Shown: positions 36,737 to 45,217 of the stretch, in pieces
Layout: each line of letters begins with the position of its first letter
Numbering within the stretch: position 1 is the stretch's first letter
Assembly (NCBI RefSeq): GCF_020073815.1
Contig: NZ_JAIQZJ010000008.1
Location: 186,001 to 250,000 of the forward strand
DNA from: Nocardioides mangrovi
GTDB taxonomy: Bacteria; Actinomycetota; Actinomycetes; Propionibacteriales; Nocardioidaceae
Direction: 5' to 3'
Length of the DNA stretch: 64,000 bases
Notes under the pieces: model-generated
The model's input: only the letters and a program-made list of their open reading frames with translations
Told to the model about the DNA's origin: nothing
Databases searched by the model: none
Made by a program: the position numbers and the translations under genes

Positions 36737-37252
36737 TCAGCCGGTGAGCTGGTCGAGCCAGCGGTAGCGGCCCTTGAAGTAGAGCAGCGGCTCGTGGCGG
36801 TGCCACTCGGCCGGGCTCATCTCCTGCACGTGGCCGACCACGATCAGGTGGTCGCCCGCCTCGTGCTCGGCGACGATGTCGCAGTCGAGCCACATGAGGG
36901 TGTCGGCGATGACGGGGTTGCCGGCGGCGGTGGGCTCCCACGCGACGCCAGCCCACTTGTCGGTGCCGCTGCGGGCGAACTGGCTGGAGATCTCGTGCTG
37001 GTGGTGCGAGAGCACGTTGACGGCGAAGCGACCGGTCCGCGCGATCCGCGGGTACGTCGTCGAGGTGCGCATGACGCTGAAGGAGACCAGCGGCGGGTCC
37101 ATCGAGACGCTGTAGAACGACTGGCAGGTGAAGCCCACCGGCTCGTCGCCCTCGTAGCCGCTGATGATCGTGATGCCGGAGGCGTAGTGGCCGAGCGTCT
37201 CGCGGAAGACGGCGGTGTCCAGGGCCGGGCGGAGGCGGGGCGTGTCGGTCAT
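36737..37252 (-). CDS. Flavin reductase (HpaC/RutF-type domain)
   Basis: A 171-aa flavin reductase-like protein: LGHYASGITIISG, GFTCQSFYSVSMDPPLVSF and FAVNVLSHHQHEIS are the split-barrel FMN-binding pattern. It reduces FMN with NAD(P)H to serve two-component monooxygenases such as the RutA- and NtaA-like enzymes of this regulon. ATG 37252 is preferred to GTG 37258 because GAGGAGG is about seven bases upstream. Second gene of the minus-strand operon behind site F. Confidence 0.88.
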   Translation of the reverse strand: MTDTPRLRPALDTAVFRETLGHYASGITIISGYEGDEPVGFTCQSFYSVSMDPPLVSFSVMRTSTTYPRIARTGRFAVNVLSHHQHEISSQFARSGTDKWAGVAWEPTAAGNPVIADTLMWLDCDIVAEHEAGDHLIVVGHVQEMSPAEWHRHEPLLYFKGRYRWLDQLTG

Positions 37253-37263
37253 CGTCACCCTCC

Positions 37264-37824
37264 TCAGACCTGCGCCGGGACGGCGACGTCGGTGGCGTCG
37301 GTGGTGGCCACGGCCGCGGCGACCCGGGCCAGCCGGCCGAGCTTGTCGCGGTAGTCGGCCGCGGCCTTGCCGATGATCTCGTCGAGCTGGTCCATGTTGC
37401 CGGCGACGAAGTAGACGCCCCGGCCGAGCACCACGGCGCCGAGCTCGGTGAGCAGCGGCGCGAGGTGGACGTCGGGCCCCATCGAGTGGCTCAGGTCCGC
37501 GCCGGTGTGCACCGGGATGGCGGTCACGCCGTGCAGGCCACCGGCGGGGTAGCGGTCCAGGAACGCCTTGAGCAGGCCGGTGTACGTCGCCTTGTACGTC
37601 GGCGACGCGAAGACCGCGAGGTCGGAGTCGGCCACGCGCTGGTTGAGCTCGGCCAGGGTCTCCGAGGGCCAGTCGAACATCTGGTCGGCGTACTCCGCGA
37701 GGTCGATGACCTCGAGGTCGTAGCTGTCGGGCTCCAGCAGGTGCTCCACGAGCGACACTGCCACCTTGAGGGTCCGCGAGGCGGGCTTCGGGTTGCCCAC
37801 CACGACGGTCACCGTCAACGTCAT
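37264..37824 (-). CDS. NADPH-dependent FMN reductase (SsuE/MsuE-like)
   Basis: A 186-aa flavodoxin-fold reductase: TVVVGNPKPASRTLKV at the N-terminus, FASPTYKATYTGLLKAFLD in the FMN site. It supplies reduced FMN to monooxygenases, as SsuE does for SsuD. ATG 37824 has GGAG upstream; the longer open frame upstream lacks coding character. Having both a flavodoxin-fold and a split-barrel reductase in one operon matches the three LLM enzymes in the regulon. Confidence 0.87.
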   Translation of the reverse strand: MTLTVTVVVGNPKPASRTLKVAVSLVEHLLEPDSYDLEVIDLAEYADQMFDWPSETLAELNQRVADSDLAVFASPTYKATYTGLLKAFLDRYPAGGLHGVTAIPVHTGADLSHSMGPDVHLAPLLTELGAVVLGRGVYFVAGNMDQLDEIIGKAAADYRDKLGRLARVAAAVATTDATDVAVPAQV

Positions 37825-37962
37825 CTCTCCACTCACTTCCACTCGGGCGTCAGGGGTGCGAGACGAGGCGAGTGCCGGAGGGGGCCGAGCTCTCGGTCCG
37901 GTGGCAAGCACGCTTCGTCCACGTGTCTCACGCACCACCGAGGTCTTGTGGCCCGGTGTGCC

Positions 37963-38030
37963 TGCAACGGCTCACGTTGCACGTCAGATCTTAGATCGCG
38001 TCGTGTTTCGGAGGGGTAACGCGTCGTAAC
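37963..38030 (-). promoter_or_regulatory. Regulon operator site F and adjoining palindromes
   Basis: GATCTTAGATC (37987-37997) is identical to the site-A core. On its downstream side (for the minus-strand gene) stands TGCAACG-gctca-CGTTGCA (37963-37981), 7-bp arms. On the upstream side, 38005-38030 resembles the 21662 palindrome. The whole 37825-38045 gap holds no gene; it controls the two flavin reductases. Confidence 0.7.
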
Positions 38031-38045
38031 AACCCGTGCACGACC

Positions 38046-39410
38046 TCAGCCGGCGAGCGCCTCGAGCCGGGCCAGCGCCGGCTCGGCGTGCGCGCCCATC
38101 CGGGCGAGGGCGTCGTCGAGCGCGGCGGAGCCGGCGTGGCCGGGTGGGATGCGCGCGGGGTTGAGGGTGACCCGGTGCGCCCAGTCGCGGATGTCGGGCT
38201 CGCTGTTGAAGGCGCTGGCGTTGCGGAAGCCGAGCACGTTCATGGTCGCCCAGTCCTCGAGGCTGTTGCCGAAGGAGGACGGTGCGCAGAGGCGGTTCTT
38301 CTCGGCGTCGTCGGTGCGGGTCGCCTCGACGTAGCCGATCAGGGCGGCGCCGAAGCACGGGAAGCCGGCGCGCACCGGCTGGATCGTGATCGCGTCGGCC
38401 TGCCAGATCGGGAGGCGGTCCGGATGCCGGAGGCCGTCGGCGGTGCAGTGCACGACGACCGTGTCGCGCGGCACCTCGACGGACCCGTCGGTGAGCTCGA
38501 GGCACCCGGCACGGGCGGAGGTGATGTGGCCGAGGCGGACGACGTCCTCGATGCTCCGCAGCAGCTCGAGCTCCCACGGCCCGAGCGTCGGGGCCTTGGC
38601 CATCGAGGGCGTCACCGACGGGTCGATCCGCAGCATGATCCCGACCTCCTCGAGGCGCACGAAGAGCTCGGGCAGCGACGTCGCGGCCGCACAGGCGGTG
38701 AGCATGTCGGCGACCATGCCGAGGTAGATCTCCGGATCCGGCTGGATCTTCGTGCGGTTGAGCATCCACGGGTCGCGCGGCCGCACCCAGGTGATCGCCC
38801 CGGGGTCGACGCCGTTGGCCAGCAGCCAGATGCAGGTGTCGGTGGCGGTCTTGCCCGAGCCGGCCACGACGTACCGGCTCGGCGCCTCCTCGAGCAGCGG
38901 CAGGTCGCCGGAAGGTACGACGCGCGCGCCGTCGACCGCGAAGCGTGGCGGCGTCTCGGCCGGGATGTCGGGGGAGAGGTAGCGCGCGTCGACGATCCGG
39001 CAATCCGCGGGCACCTCGTAGCGACGACCCGAGACGCGCGAGACGAACGTGCGGTCGCCGTCGTACTCGCAGCCGGTGAAGAGCTCGACGCGGTCGGTGG
39101 CGACCAGGCGTTCGGCGACGTCGGCGTAGTAGGAGCAGATCGTGGACTTGCCGGCCCGCTCCTGCAGCCCCGCCTCCGGGCCGTGGGTCTGGATCCGGCC
39201 GCCGAGGACCGTCGACGCGACGCCGTAGAACGACGAGGACTGGTGCAGGCGGACGAAGGGATAGGCCTCCAGCCAGTGCCCGCCGACACCGTGGCGGCGG
39301 TCGACCAGCGCCACCCGCACGGTCGGGTCGTGGTCGACGAGCGCGTCGGTGAAGGCCAGGCCCATCGCGCCCGCGCCGATGACCAGGTAGTCGACCGCGA
39401 TCGTCGTCAC
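38046..39410 (-). CDS. FAD/NAD(P)-binding oxidoreductase, flavin-monooxygenase-like
   Basis: About 454 aa. The N-terminal dinucleotide fold VIGAGAMGLAF is followed by VGGHWLEAYPFVRLHQSSSFYG, a pattern of flavin-containing monooxygenase-like proteins. A second NADPH-type site, VVAGSGKTATDTCIWLL, lies in the middle. Substrate is unknown. GTG 39410 starts directly before the flavin fold; an ATG at 39446 is an alternative. It follows LapA and SnoaL-like genes on the same strand and has no GATCTNAGATC operator of its own, so membership of the pyrimidine regulon is not shown. Confidence 0.75.
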   Translation of the reverse strand: MTTIAVDYLVIGAGAMGLAFTDALVDHDPTVRVALVDRRHGVGGHWLEAYPFVRLHQSSSFYGVASTVLGGRIQTHGPEAGLQERAGKSTICSYYADVAERLVATDRVELFTGCEYDGDRTFVSRVSGRRYEVPADCRIVDARYLSPDIPAETPPRFAVDGARVVPSGDLPLLEEAPSRYVVAGSGKTATDTCIWLLANGVDPGAITWVRPRDPWMLNRTKIQPDPEIYLGMVADMLTACAAATSLPELFVRLEEVGIMLRIDPSVTPSMAKAPTLGPWELELLRSIEDVVRLGHITSARAGCLELTDGSVEVPRDTVVVHCTADGLRHPDRLPIWQADAITIQPVRAGFPCFGAALIGYVEATRTDDAEKNRLCAPSSFGNSLEDWATMNVLGFRNASAFNSEPDIRDWAHRVTLNPARIPPGHAGSAALDDALARMGAHAEPALARLEALAG

Positions 39411-39484
39411 GCAGGAAGACAAGCACTCCGCGCGGCCCACGTCCATGACCCGGCCACGGCCCGACCGGGCCAGGTCTTGCCCGG

Positions 39485-39931
39485 TCAGGCGCCCGCGGCG
39501 CCCAGCTGGCGCAGGAAGCTGCGGTAGTCGGTGCGCACCCACTCCTCGGCGAGGCGTCCCCGGTCGTCGAAGCGGAAGATGTTGATCAGGTCCCAGACGA
39601 CCCGTGCGCCGTTGGGCTCCAGCGGACCGGCGGGCGAGTGCGTGAAGGTGCGCGCGAAGGTGCCCTCGATCCAGGTCTGGCAGGCCATCGTGAGTCCCTC
39701 CACGACGACGATCCCGCGCCGGATGGTGCGGTCGTCGAAGGCCGCGCGGATCGAGGCGAAGTAGGCCGTGAGCCCGGCGTAGTCGGTCTCGTTGCCGTCC
39801 GGACCGTGGAAGCGGAAGCCCTCGGTGTCGAAGTAGGTGTCGGTCTCGGCGGGGTCCTCTCCCGACACCTCCAGCTCGCCGGCCCGCACCATCCGGGCGA
39901 CCAGGTCGTCGCGGGTGAAGCCGGGGATCAC
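39485..39931 (-). CDS. SnoaL-like / NTF2-fold protein
   Basis: A 148-aa protein with the SnoaL-like polyketide cyclase/NTF2 pattern: helix start FTRDDLVARMV, central FHGPDGNETDYAGLTAYFASIRAAF and C-terminal NIFRFDDRGRLAEEWVRTDYRSFL. Such small alpha+beta barrels act as cyclases, isomerases or hydrolases. Start GTG 39931 overlaps the LapA stop by 4 bp. It probably works with the FAD oxidoreductase that follows 74 bases later. No catalytic assignment is possible. Confidence 0.78.
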   Translation of the reverse strand: MIPGFTRDDLVARMVRAGELEVSGEDPAETDTYFDTEGFRFHGPDGNETDYAGLTAYFASIRAAFDDRTIRRGIVVVEGLTMACQTWIEGTFARTFTHSPAGPLEPNGARVVWDLINIFRFDDRGRLAEEWVRTDYRSFLRQLGAAGA

Positions 39932-40251
39932 GACCGCTTGTCCCGTCGTACCCGTCGGCGCAGCTGCCAGATCCGCAGGGTGCCGACGATCGCGGTGATG
40001 ACGACGCCGACGACGACGGCGATCAGCAGCGCGACGGCGAGCGGGGCCGAGCCGTCCCAGCCGAAGAAGGAGATGTCGACGGACTCGGTGTTCTGCGCGA
40101 TGAAGACGACGAGCAGCACCAGCAGGACCGCCGCCACGACGATCGCGGTCCAGGCTCCGCTGGTCCGCGACCGTCGTAGGGGGTCCTTCGGTGGGGTGGT
40201 CGGCTCGACGACCTCCTCCTCGGGACGAGACTCCGGCTGCTCCTCGCTCAT
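39928..40251 (-). CDS. LapA-family (DUF1049) membrane protein
   Basis: A 107-aa protein. A charged, proline- and glutamate-rich N-terminal tail (about 35 aa) precedes two membrane helices (about 36-53 and 68-90) with the LapA sequence VFIAQNTESVDISFFGW between them and a basic tail (RRRVRRDKRS). In enterobacteria LapA helps lipopolysaccharide assembly; in Gram-positives its role is unknown. ATG 40251. It overlaps the SnoaL-like gene. Confidence 0.85.
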   Translation of the reverse strand: MSEEQPESRPEEEVVEPTTPPKDPLRRSRTSGAWTAIVVAAVLLVLLVVFIAQNTESVDISFFGWDGSAPLAVALLIAVVVGVVITAIVGTLRIWQLRRRVRRDKRS

Positions 40252-40294
40252 GGGTGTCTCGTACCCCGTGGGCGACGCCGGAATCCGTCCCCGG

Positions 40295-43200
40295 TCAGTC
40301 CGCCGTCGTGATCGTGGCGCTCAGGTCGAACGTCGCGTTGGCGGTGGCCCGGTAGTTGAGGTGGGTCTCCGCGGAGATGACGTTGGTGCCGTTGACCAGC
40401 AGGCTGGTCGGGACGGTGTACGTCGGCCGCTGGGAGTTGGCCGTCGACACCGAGCTCGACGCGTAGGTGCCCGTGCCGATCGTGCCGCTGGGCATGTTGG
40501 TGCGGCCCACCTCGGTGCCGTTGACGTAGACCACGATGCCGTCGTCGGCCCGGGTGTCGAGCGTCAGCTGGACGACCGACGACGCGTCGGGGACCTGGAA
40601 CTGCCGCGTGAAGTAGGCCGTCAGCGGCCGCTGCGACGTGGTCGAGAAGGTGTCGATGTTGGTCACCACCCCGACGTTGTTGCCGAAGCCGAGCACGCCG
40701 GCACCGCTGTTCCACGACGAGGCGTCGAACGTCCGCGAGTTCCAGTTGGTCGGCAGCGCGGTGTTGTCGTACTTCCAGGACCAGGTGGATCCCGCCGGCA
40801 CGATCGTCGACGTGGTGGTCGTCGTCGGGGCGCTCACCGTGACGTCGTGCGAGACCGACCGCGAGACGCCGTCGCTGTCCGTGACGGTCAGCGTCACCGG
40901 GTAGGTGCCGCCGCTGGCGTAGACGTGCGACGGCGTCGCGCCGGAGCCGTGCGCGGTGCTGTCGCCGAAGTCCCAGTCGTACGACGCGATCGCGCTGTCG
41001 TCGCTCGACCCGGTCGCGTCGAACGACGCGGTGAGGTGGTTGGTCGTCGACGAGAACGCCGCGACCGGGGGCTGGTTGCCCTCGCCCCCGACGCCGGAGG
41101 CGAACATCGACTGGATCTGCTCCGGGGTCAGCGTGTAGTCGAAGGCCGTGGCCTCGTCGACCGTGCCCTGCCAGTACGACGTGGCGGGCCACACGCGCTG
41201 GTAGAAGTTCCGACCGAAGACACCGAGCTGCTGCAGCTGGGACATGTCGGCGTAGCCCACCCGCAGGTAGCTGCTGGCGAGTCCGGCCGCCGCCCGGGTG
41301 GTCACGGTGCTGCCGACCGGCTGCCCGTCGACGTACAGGCTGATCGTGGTGCCGCCGTCGTACGTGCCGACCACCTGGTGCCACTTGCCGTCGTTCCAGA
41401 TCGTCGTCTGGTTGCGGTAGTTGATGCCGCGCCCGGCGAGAGCGAAGGACAGATCGCCGTTGTTGTCCATGACGATCGCCCGGTCGGTGGTGCCGCCGGC
41501 GCCGGTCTGGATGCTGCTCTGCGCGAGCAGCACGCCGCCGGTGATGGTGTCGGTCTTGAACCACACCGACTCCGAGAAGGCGCCGGGCGCCGAGAAGGGC
41601 GTGCTCGACGTGAGGTAGGCGTCGGTGCCGTTGAGGCTGACCGCGCTGTTGCCGGCGATCGCGCCGGGCTGGCCGGTGGTCACGCCGCCGATCGCCGTGC
41701 CGGCGTTGGCACCGCTGGCGCTCGAGTCCGCGAGGGAGCTGCCGGAGTCGTCGAGACGCCACCACACCTGCGGGTTGAGGCCGCCGATCGCCGAGGAGTA
41801 CGGCGCGGGCGCGCTGCTCGCGACCGTGCCGGACACGGCCGTCGACTTCGCGCTGGTGTGGATGCCGTCGCTGGCGCTGACCCGGTAGGAGTGGGTCGAC
41901 CCGGCGGCCAGGCCGGTGTCGTCGAAGCGCAGCGTCGGCCTGCTCCAGAAGTAGGACTCCGCGGTCATCGTCGCGATCGGCGTGGTCCCGTTGTCGCGGT
42001 AGACGTTGTAGGTCAGCGTCCCGGAGTCGTTGTCGTCCGTGGTCGGGATCAGGACCGTGAGGGTGTTGGCCTTCGTGGGCTGCACGGTGATCGCGAGGTT
42101 GGCCGTCAGCACGCCCGGGTTGCCGCCGAACGGGTCGGAGTCGAGGCTGCGACCCGGCACCGTCGGCGTGGCCTGGTCGCCGTTCGCGACGAAGCGGGTG
42201 AGGTAGGTCTGGCTGACCTTGTTCACCGTGGTGAAGTCGCCGCCGACGATGATCTGCGTGCCGTCGTTGGCCATCGCGTGCGGACCGGTCGCCGCCGAGC
42301 CGCTGCTGTTGGTGTTGGGGGTCCAGTGGACGAAGGACCCGTCACTGAGGTTCTGCGCGACCAGGAAGCGGTGGAGGAAGTCGGTGCGCGTCGTACCGCC
42401 GACGAAGCCGCCGTAGGCGCCGCCCTTGTTGAAGGCGCAGTCGTGCTGGTGCGAGCCCTTGTAGATGATGTTGTTCATGATCGTCAGGCCCTCGGAGCCG
42501 CCGAGGCAGGACGACAGCCAGTTGAGCGAGCCGTCGGAGATGGTGGCGTCGTACGTGCCCTCGTAGCAGCCCGGCGGGTCGCCGATCCCGGTGACGTAGG
42601 CGTGCGTGCCCTGGACGACGATGTCGCTCACGCGGCCGACGCAGTTGGTGTTGATCGGCTGACCGGCCGGCGCTGCGTCGTTGGCGTCCCACTGCTCGGT
42701 GGCGCCGGTGGTCGGGTCGAGGGAGGTCATGCCGCCGCTGCTGACGCCGTTGACGCCCATGAAGTTGCCGCCGGTGAGCAGCCGGCTGCCGTCCGGCGCG
42801 AGCGCCAGGGCCAGCACGTTGGGGGTGTACGTCGTGACCGTGCCGTCGCGGTTGGTCACGTCGGGACGCTGGATGAACGTCGGCGCGAAGCCGGTGTTGA
42901 GGGCGCCGGTCGCGGCGGTCACCGAGGCCAGGTAGGACTGCGTCGTGTTCTTGACGGTCGTGAAGTCACCGCCGAGGTAGACCGTGGAGCTCGTCGACTC
43001 GATCGATCGCACCGGGCGGTTGGGGTTGGGGGCGAAGGCCGTGACCAGCGCGCCCGTGGTGGCGTTGACGGCCGCGAGCTTGTTGCGACTGGTGCCGTTG
43101 ACGGTCGAGAACTGGCCACCGATGTAGAGGGTCTTGTTGTCCGGCGACATGTCGAGCGAGTAGACCCGCCCGTTCAGCGTCACGTTGAAGGCCGTGTTGA

Positions 43201-43492
43201 GGGTGCCGTCCGAGGCGTTGAACGCCGCGATGTACGTGCGCGTCGTGGTCGACCCGGACTGGCCCGAGCCGGGCTTGACCGAGGTGAAGTTGCCGCCGGC
43301 GTAGATCAGGCCGTTGCCCGTCTCCAGCGCGTCCACCTCACCGTTGGGCTGCCAGATCGGCGAGGCGACACCGCTGACCGACTGGTCGTTGACCGCGGCG
43401 GTCGCCGGTGCAGTCTCGACCGTGACGACCGCGATGACGGGCAGCAGCAGCGCCGACGCCGCCGACGCCAGGAACGCGCGAGATCTCTTCAT
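40295..43492 (-). CDS. Large secreted propeller-Fn3-LamG-PKD surface protein
   Basis: A 1065-aa exported protein. An N-terminal signal peptide (KRSRAFLASAASALLLPVIA) is followed by a propeller of delta-60/DUF5122-type repeats (about 40-450; repeated YIGGQFSTVNG, YLGGDFTTVKN). A fibronectin-III-like segment (about 465-560), a LamG/concanavalin-like domain (about 575-795), a PKD domain (about 808-892; DWDFGDSTAHGSG) and a C-terminal jelly-roll-like region complete it. No LPXTG sorting signal is seen, so it is probably released or loosely wall-bound. The domain set suggests glycan or matrix binding. GGAG precedes the ATG. Confidence 0.85.
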   Translation of the reverse strand: MKRSRAFLASAASALLLPVIAVVTVETAPATAAVNDQSVSGVASPIWQPNGEVDALETGNGLIYAGGNFTSVKPGSGQSGSTTTRTYIAAFNASDGTLNTAFNVTLNGRVYSLDMSPDNKTLYIGGQFSTVNGTSRNKLAAVNATTGALVTAFAPNPNRPVRSIESTSSTVYLGGDFTTVKNTTQSYLASVTAATGALNTGFAPTFIQRPDVTNRDGTVTTYTPNVLALALAPDGSRLLTGGNFMGVNGVSSGGMTSLDPTTGATEQWDANDAAPAGQPINTNCVGRVSDIVVQGTHAYVTGIGDPPGCYEGTYDATISDGSLNWLSSCLGGSEGLTIMNNIIYKGSHQHDCAFNKGGAYGGFVGGTTRTDFLHRFLVAQNLSDGSFVHWTPNTNSSGSAATGPHAMANDGTQIIVGGDFTTVNKVSQTYLTRFVANGDQATPTVPGRSLDSDPFGGNPGVLTANLAITVQPTKANTLTVLIPTTDDNDSGTLTYNVYRDNGTTPIATMTAESYFWSRPTLRFDDTGLAAGSTHSYRVSASDGIHTSAKSTAVSGTVASSAPAPYSSAIGGLNPQVWWRLDDSGSSLADSSASGANAGTAIGGVTTGQPGAIAGNSAVSLNGTDAYLTSSTPFSAPGAFSESVWFKTDTITGGVLLAQSSIQTGAGGTTDRAIVMDNNGDLSFALAGRGINYRNQTTIWNDGKWHQVVGTYDGGTTISLYVDGQPVGSTVTTRAAAGLASSYLRVGYADMSQLQQLGVFGRNFYQRVWPATSYWQGTVDEATAFDYTLTPEQIQSMFASGVGGEGNQPPVAAFSSTTNHLTASFDATGSSDDSAIASYDWDFGDSTAHGSGATPSHVYASGGTYPVTLTVTDSDGVSRSVSHDVTVSAPTTTTTSTIVPAGSTWSWKYDNTALPTNWNSRTFDASSWNSGAGVLGFGNNVGVVTNIDTFSTTSQRPLTAYFTRQFQVPDASSVVQLTLDTRADDGIVVYVNGTEVGRTNMPSGTIGTGTYASSSVSTANSQRPTYTVPTSLLVNGTNVISAETHLNYRATANATFDLSATITTAD

Positions 43493-43609
43493 GACACAGC
43501 TCCGTCCGACCCGCTCCGCGGGAGTCCCCGACCGGCCCCACGCCGGCTCGGGCGAAACGCTGACACGGGTCGGAGGACTCGTCGGGTCGAGCGAGGTGCG
43601 TTCCCCAGA

Positions 43610-44545
43610 TCAGGGGACGGCGGCCTCCAGCTGGTCCACAGACGGCACATAGAAAAGGGCGCCCGTGGTCGCACGGGACACCTCGAGCAGCCGATCGGTG
43701 GTGCCCGGAGGGTCGCCGATGAACATGTTGCGCAGCATCCGCTCGATGACGCCCGGATCCTTGGTGTAGCCGATGAAGTAGGTGCCGTACTCGCCGTCGG
43801 CCACCCGCCCGAACGGCATGTTGTCGCGCAGGATCGCCAGCTCGTTGCCGTCCTCGTCCTCGATGCTGGTCAGCGCCGTGTGCGCGCCGGGCGCCTTCTG
43901 GTCGTCGGGCAGCTCGATGTCGGAGAGCTTCTCGCGTCCGACCGCGGCCTCCTGGTGCTCCACGGCCATGGCGTTCCAGGCGTCGAGGTCGTGGAGGTAC
44001 TGCTGGATGATCACGTAGCTGCCGCCCGCAAAGCCCGGGTCCTCGTCGCCGATCAGGAGGGCGGCGTCGACGGCCTGCCCGACCGGGTTCTCGGTGCCGT
44101 CGACGAAGCCGAGCAGGTCGCGACGGTCGAAGTAGCGGAAGCCGTGCACCTCGTCGACCACGCGGGCCGCGCCACGGAGCCGCTGGGTGAGCCGGGCGGC
44201 CAGCTCGAAGCACAGGTCGAGCTGCTCGGCCTTGATGTGGAAGAAGACGTCGCCGCCGGTCGCCGGCGCCGTGTGCACCGGCCCGCGGATCTCCGCGAAG
44301 GGGTGGAGGCCGGCCGGCCTCGACCCGCCGGACACCGTGCCGTAGACCGCGTCGTACGCCGCGCTCCCGATGCCGGCCACGCAGGACAGGGACGCCTCGA
44401 CGTTGCGGAAGCCGATCGCCCGAGCCATGCCGGGGGCGTCGGCGAGCACCTCGCGGACGGTCTCCTCGCCGCCGGCCTCGAGGGTGAGGACGAGGAAGAC
44501 GGCAGCTCGGGTGAGCGGGCTGGTGACGGGCTGCGGCTCGGGCAC
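43610..44545 (-). CDS. DyP-type (dye-decolourising) heme peroxidase, cytoplasmic type
   Basis: A 311-aa DyP peroxidase. The family motif GFVDGTENP carries D149; the proximal heme His is probably H222 (GAHTALTS) and the distal Arg R240 (LRDNMPFG). No Tat signal is present, which fits the B-type that is often packed into encapsulin shells; a C-terminal cargo-like extension is not evident and no encapsulin gene is nearby. It uses H2O2 to oxidise phenols or dyes. Start GTG 44545. Confidence 0.9.
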   Translation of the reverse strand: MPEPQPVTSPLTRAAVFLVLTLEAGGEETVREVLADAPGMARAIGFRNVEASLSCVAGIGSAAYDAVYGTVSGGSRPAGLHPFAEIRGPVHTAPATGGDVFFHIKAEQLDLCFELAARLTQRLRGAARVVDEVHGFRYFDRRDLLGFVDGTENPVGQAVDAALLIGDEDPGFAGGSYVIIQQYLHDLDAWNAMAVEHQEAAVGREKLSDIELPDDQKAPGAHTALTSIEDEDGNELAILRDNMPFGRVADGEYGTYFIGYTKDPGVIERMLRNMFIGDPPGTTDRLLEVSRATTGALFYVPSVDQLEAAVP

Positions 44546-44573
44546 GGTCCCAGTCTGCCGTCTCCGGCTGCCG

Positions 44574-45065
44574 TCAGTCCGGGATCGCCGCGGGCCGGCC
44601 GGTGCGCAGCAGCGTGGAGATGTAGATGACGATCGGCACGGTGCCGGCGTTGGTGGCGTGGTGCACCTCGTCCTGCTCCTCGCTCAGCCACTGGCCGGCC
44701 TTGACCTTGAACGTGTCGCCCGGCCCGAGCTTCTTCACCAGCGTCGGGTCGTCGCCGGAGCCCGTGAACACCTGCGCGTGGCCGGACTCGACGGTGTAGG
44801 TGAGCGCGCCCTCCGCGACGTACCCGAGCTGGGCGCCGGGGTGGTGGTGCGACGCGAGCTCGGCGCCCGGCATCACCGTGACCTTGCTGAGGCCGAGGGT
44901 GCGCTTCGGGGCGCCCGGAGGTGCCGCCACCTCCGCCAGCGACTGGCGGGTGACGGTGACCGGTGCGGGGTCGTCGTCCGCGGCGGTGGCGGAGACGGTG
45001 ATGCCGGCGGCGAGGCCGGCGCCGACCAGGGCGAGGCCGGCGAGGGGTGCGAGCACGCGCTTCAT
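44574..45065 (-). CDS. Secreted cupin-domain protein
   Basis: A 163-aa protein with an N-terminal membrane/signal segment (LAPLAGLALVGAGLAAGI) and a single cupin barrel: metal-binding ASHHHPGAQLGYVAEG (motif 1, H-x-H) and a later H in EVHHATNAG (motif 2). It probably binds a divalent metal outside the cytoplasm. No cysteine lipobox is seen. Divergent from recC across 152 bases. Function unknown. Confidence 0.8.
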   Translation of the reverse strand: MKRVLAPLAGLALVGAGLAAGITVSATAADDDPAPVTVTRQSLAEVAAPPGAPKRTLGLSKVTVMPGAELASHHHPGAQLGYVAEGALTYTVESGHAQVFTGSGDDPTLVKKLGPGDTFKVKAGQWLSEEQDEVHHATNAGTVPIVIYISTLLRTGRPAAIPD

Positions 45066-45132
45066 GCCTCGTCACGCTAGGGCCGGGCGTCCGGTCCCGC
45101 AGGGGTTCGGGGGATCTCGGGTCGGGCCTCGT

Positions 45133-45182
45133 GGCCGCGGGAGTTTCGTCGTCCCGGCGGGATGAAACTCCTCCGGCGGCCG
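45133..45182. promoter_or_regulatory. Hairpin in the cupin / recC divergent region
   Basis: GGAGTTTCGTC (45140-45150) and GATGAAACTCC (45161-45171) pair over 11 bp with one G-T pair; GGCCGC outside pairs with GCGGCC. The stem lies 36 bases before the recC start and could affect recBCD expression. No LexA-type SOS box was recognised. Confidence 0.45.
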
Positions 45183-45217
45183 ACCGCCCTGTCCCCGCCG
45201 CCGCATAGGGTTCCCGC

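Noticed and set aside
38046..39931. FAD oxidoreductase and SnoaL-like genes as members of the pyrimidine regulon
   Set aside because: They follow LapA on the minus strand and have no GATCTNAGATC site upstream; adjacency alone is not enough.
43610..44545. DyP peroxidase as encapsulin cargo
   Set aside because: No encapsulin shell gene in the window and no clear cargo peptide at the C-terminus.
39638..44629. A 1663-codon open frame on the plus strand opposite several minus-strand genes
   Set aside because: It reads as repeated R/V/G/D low-complexity typical of antisense frames in GC-rich DNA; the minus strand holds recognisable SnoaL, LapA, surface protein, DyP and cupin genes.
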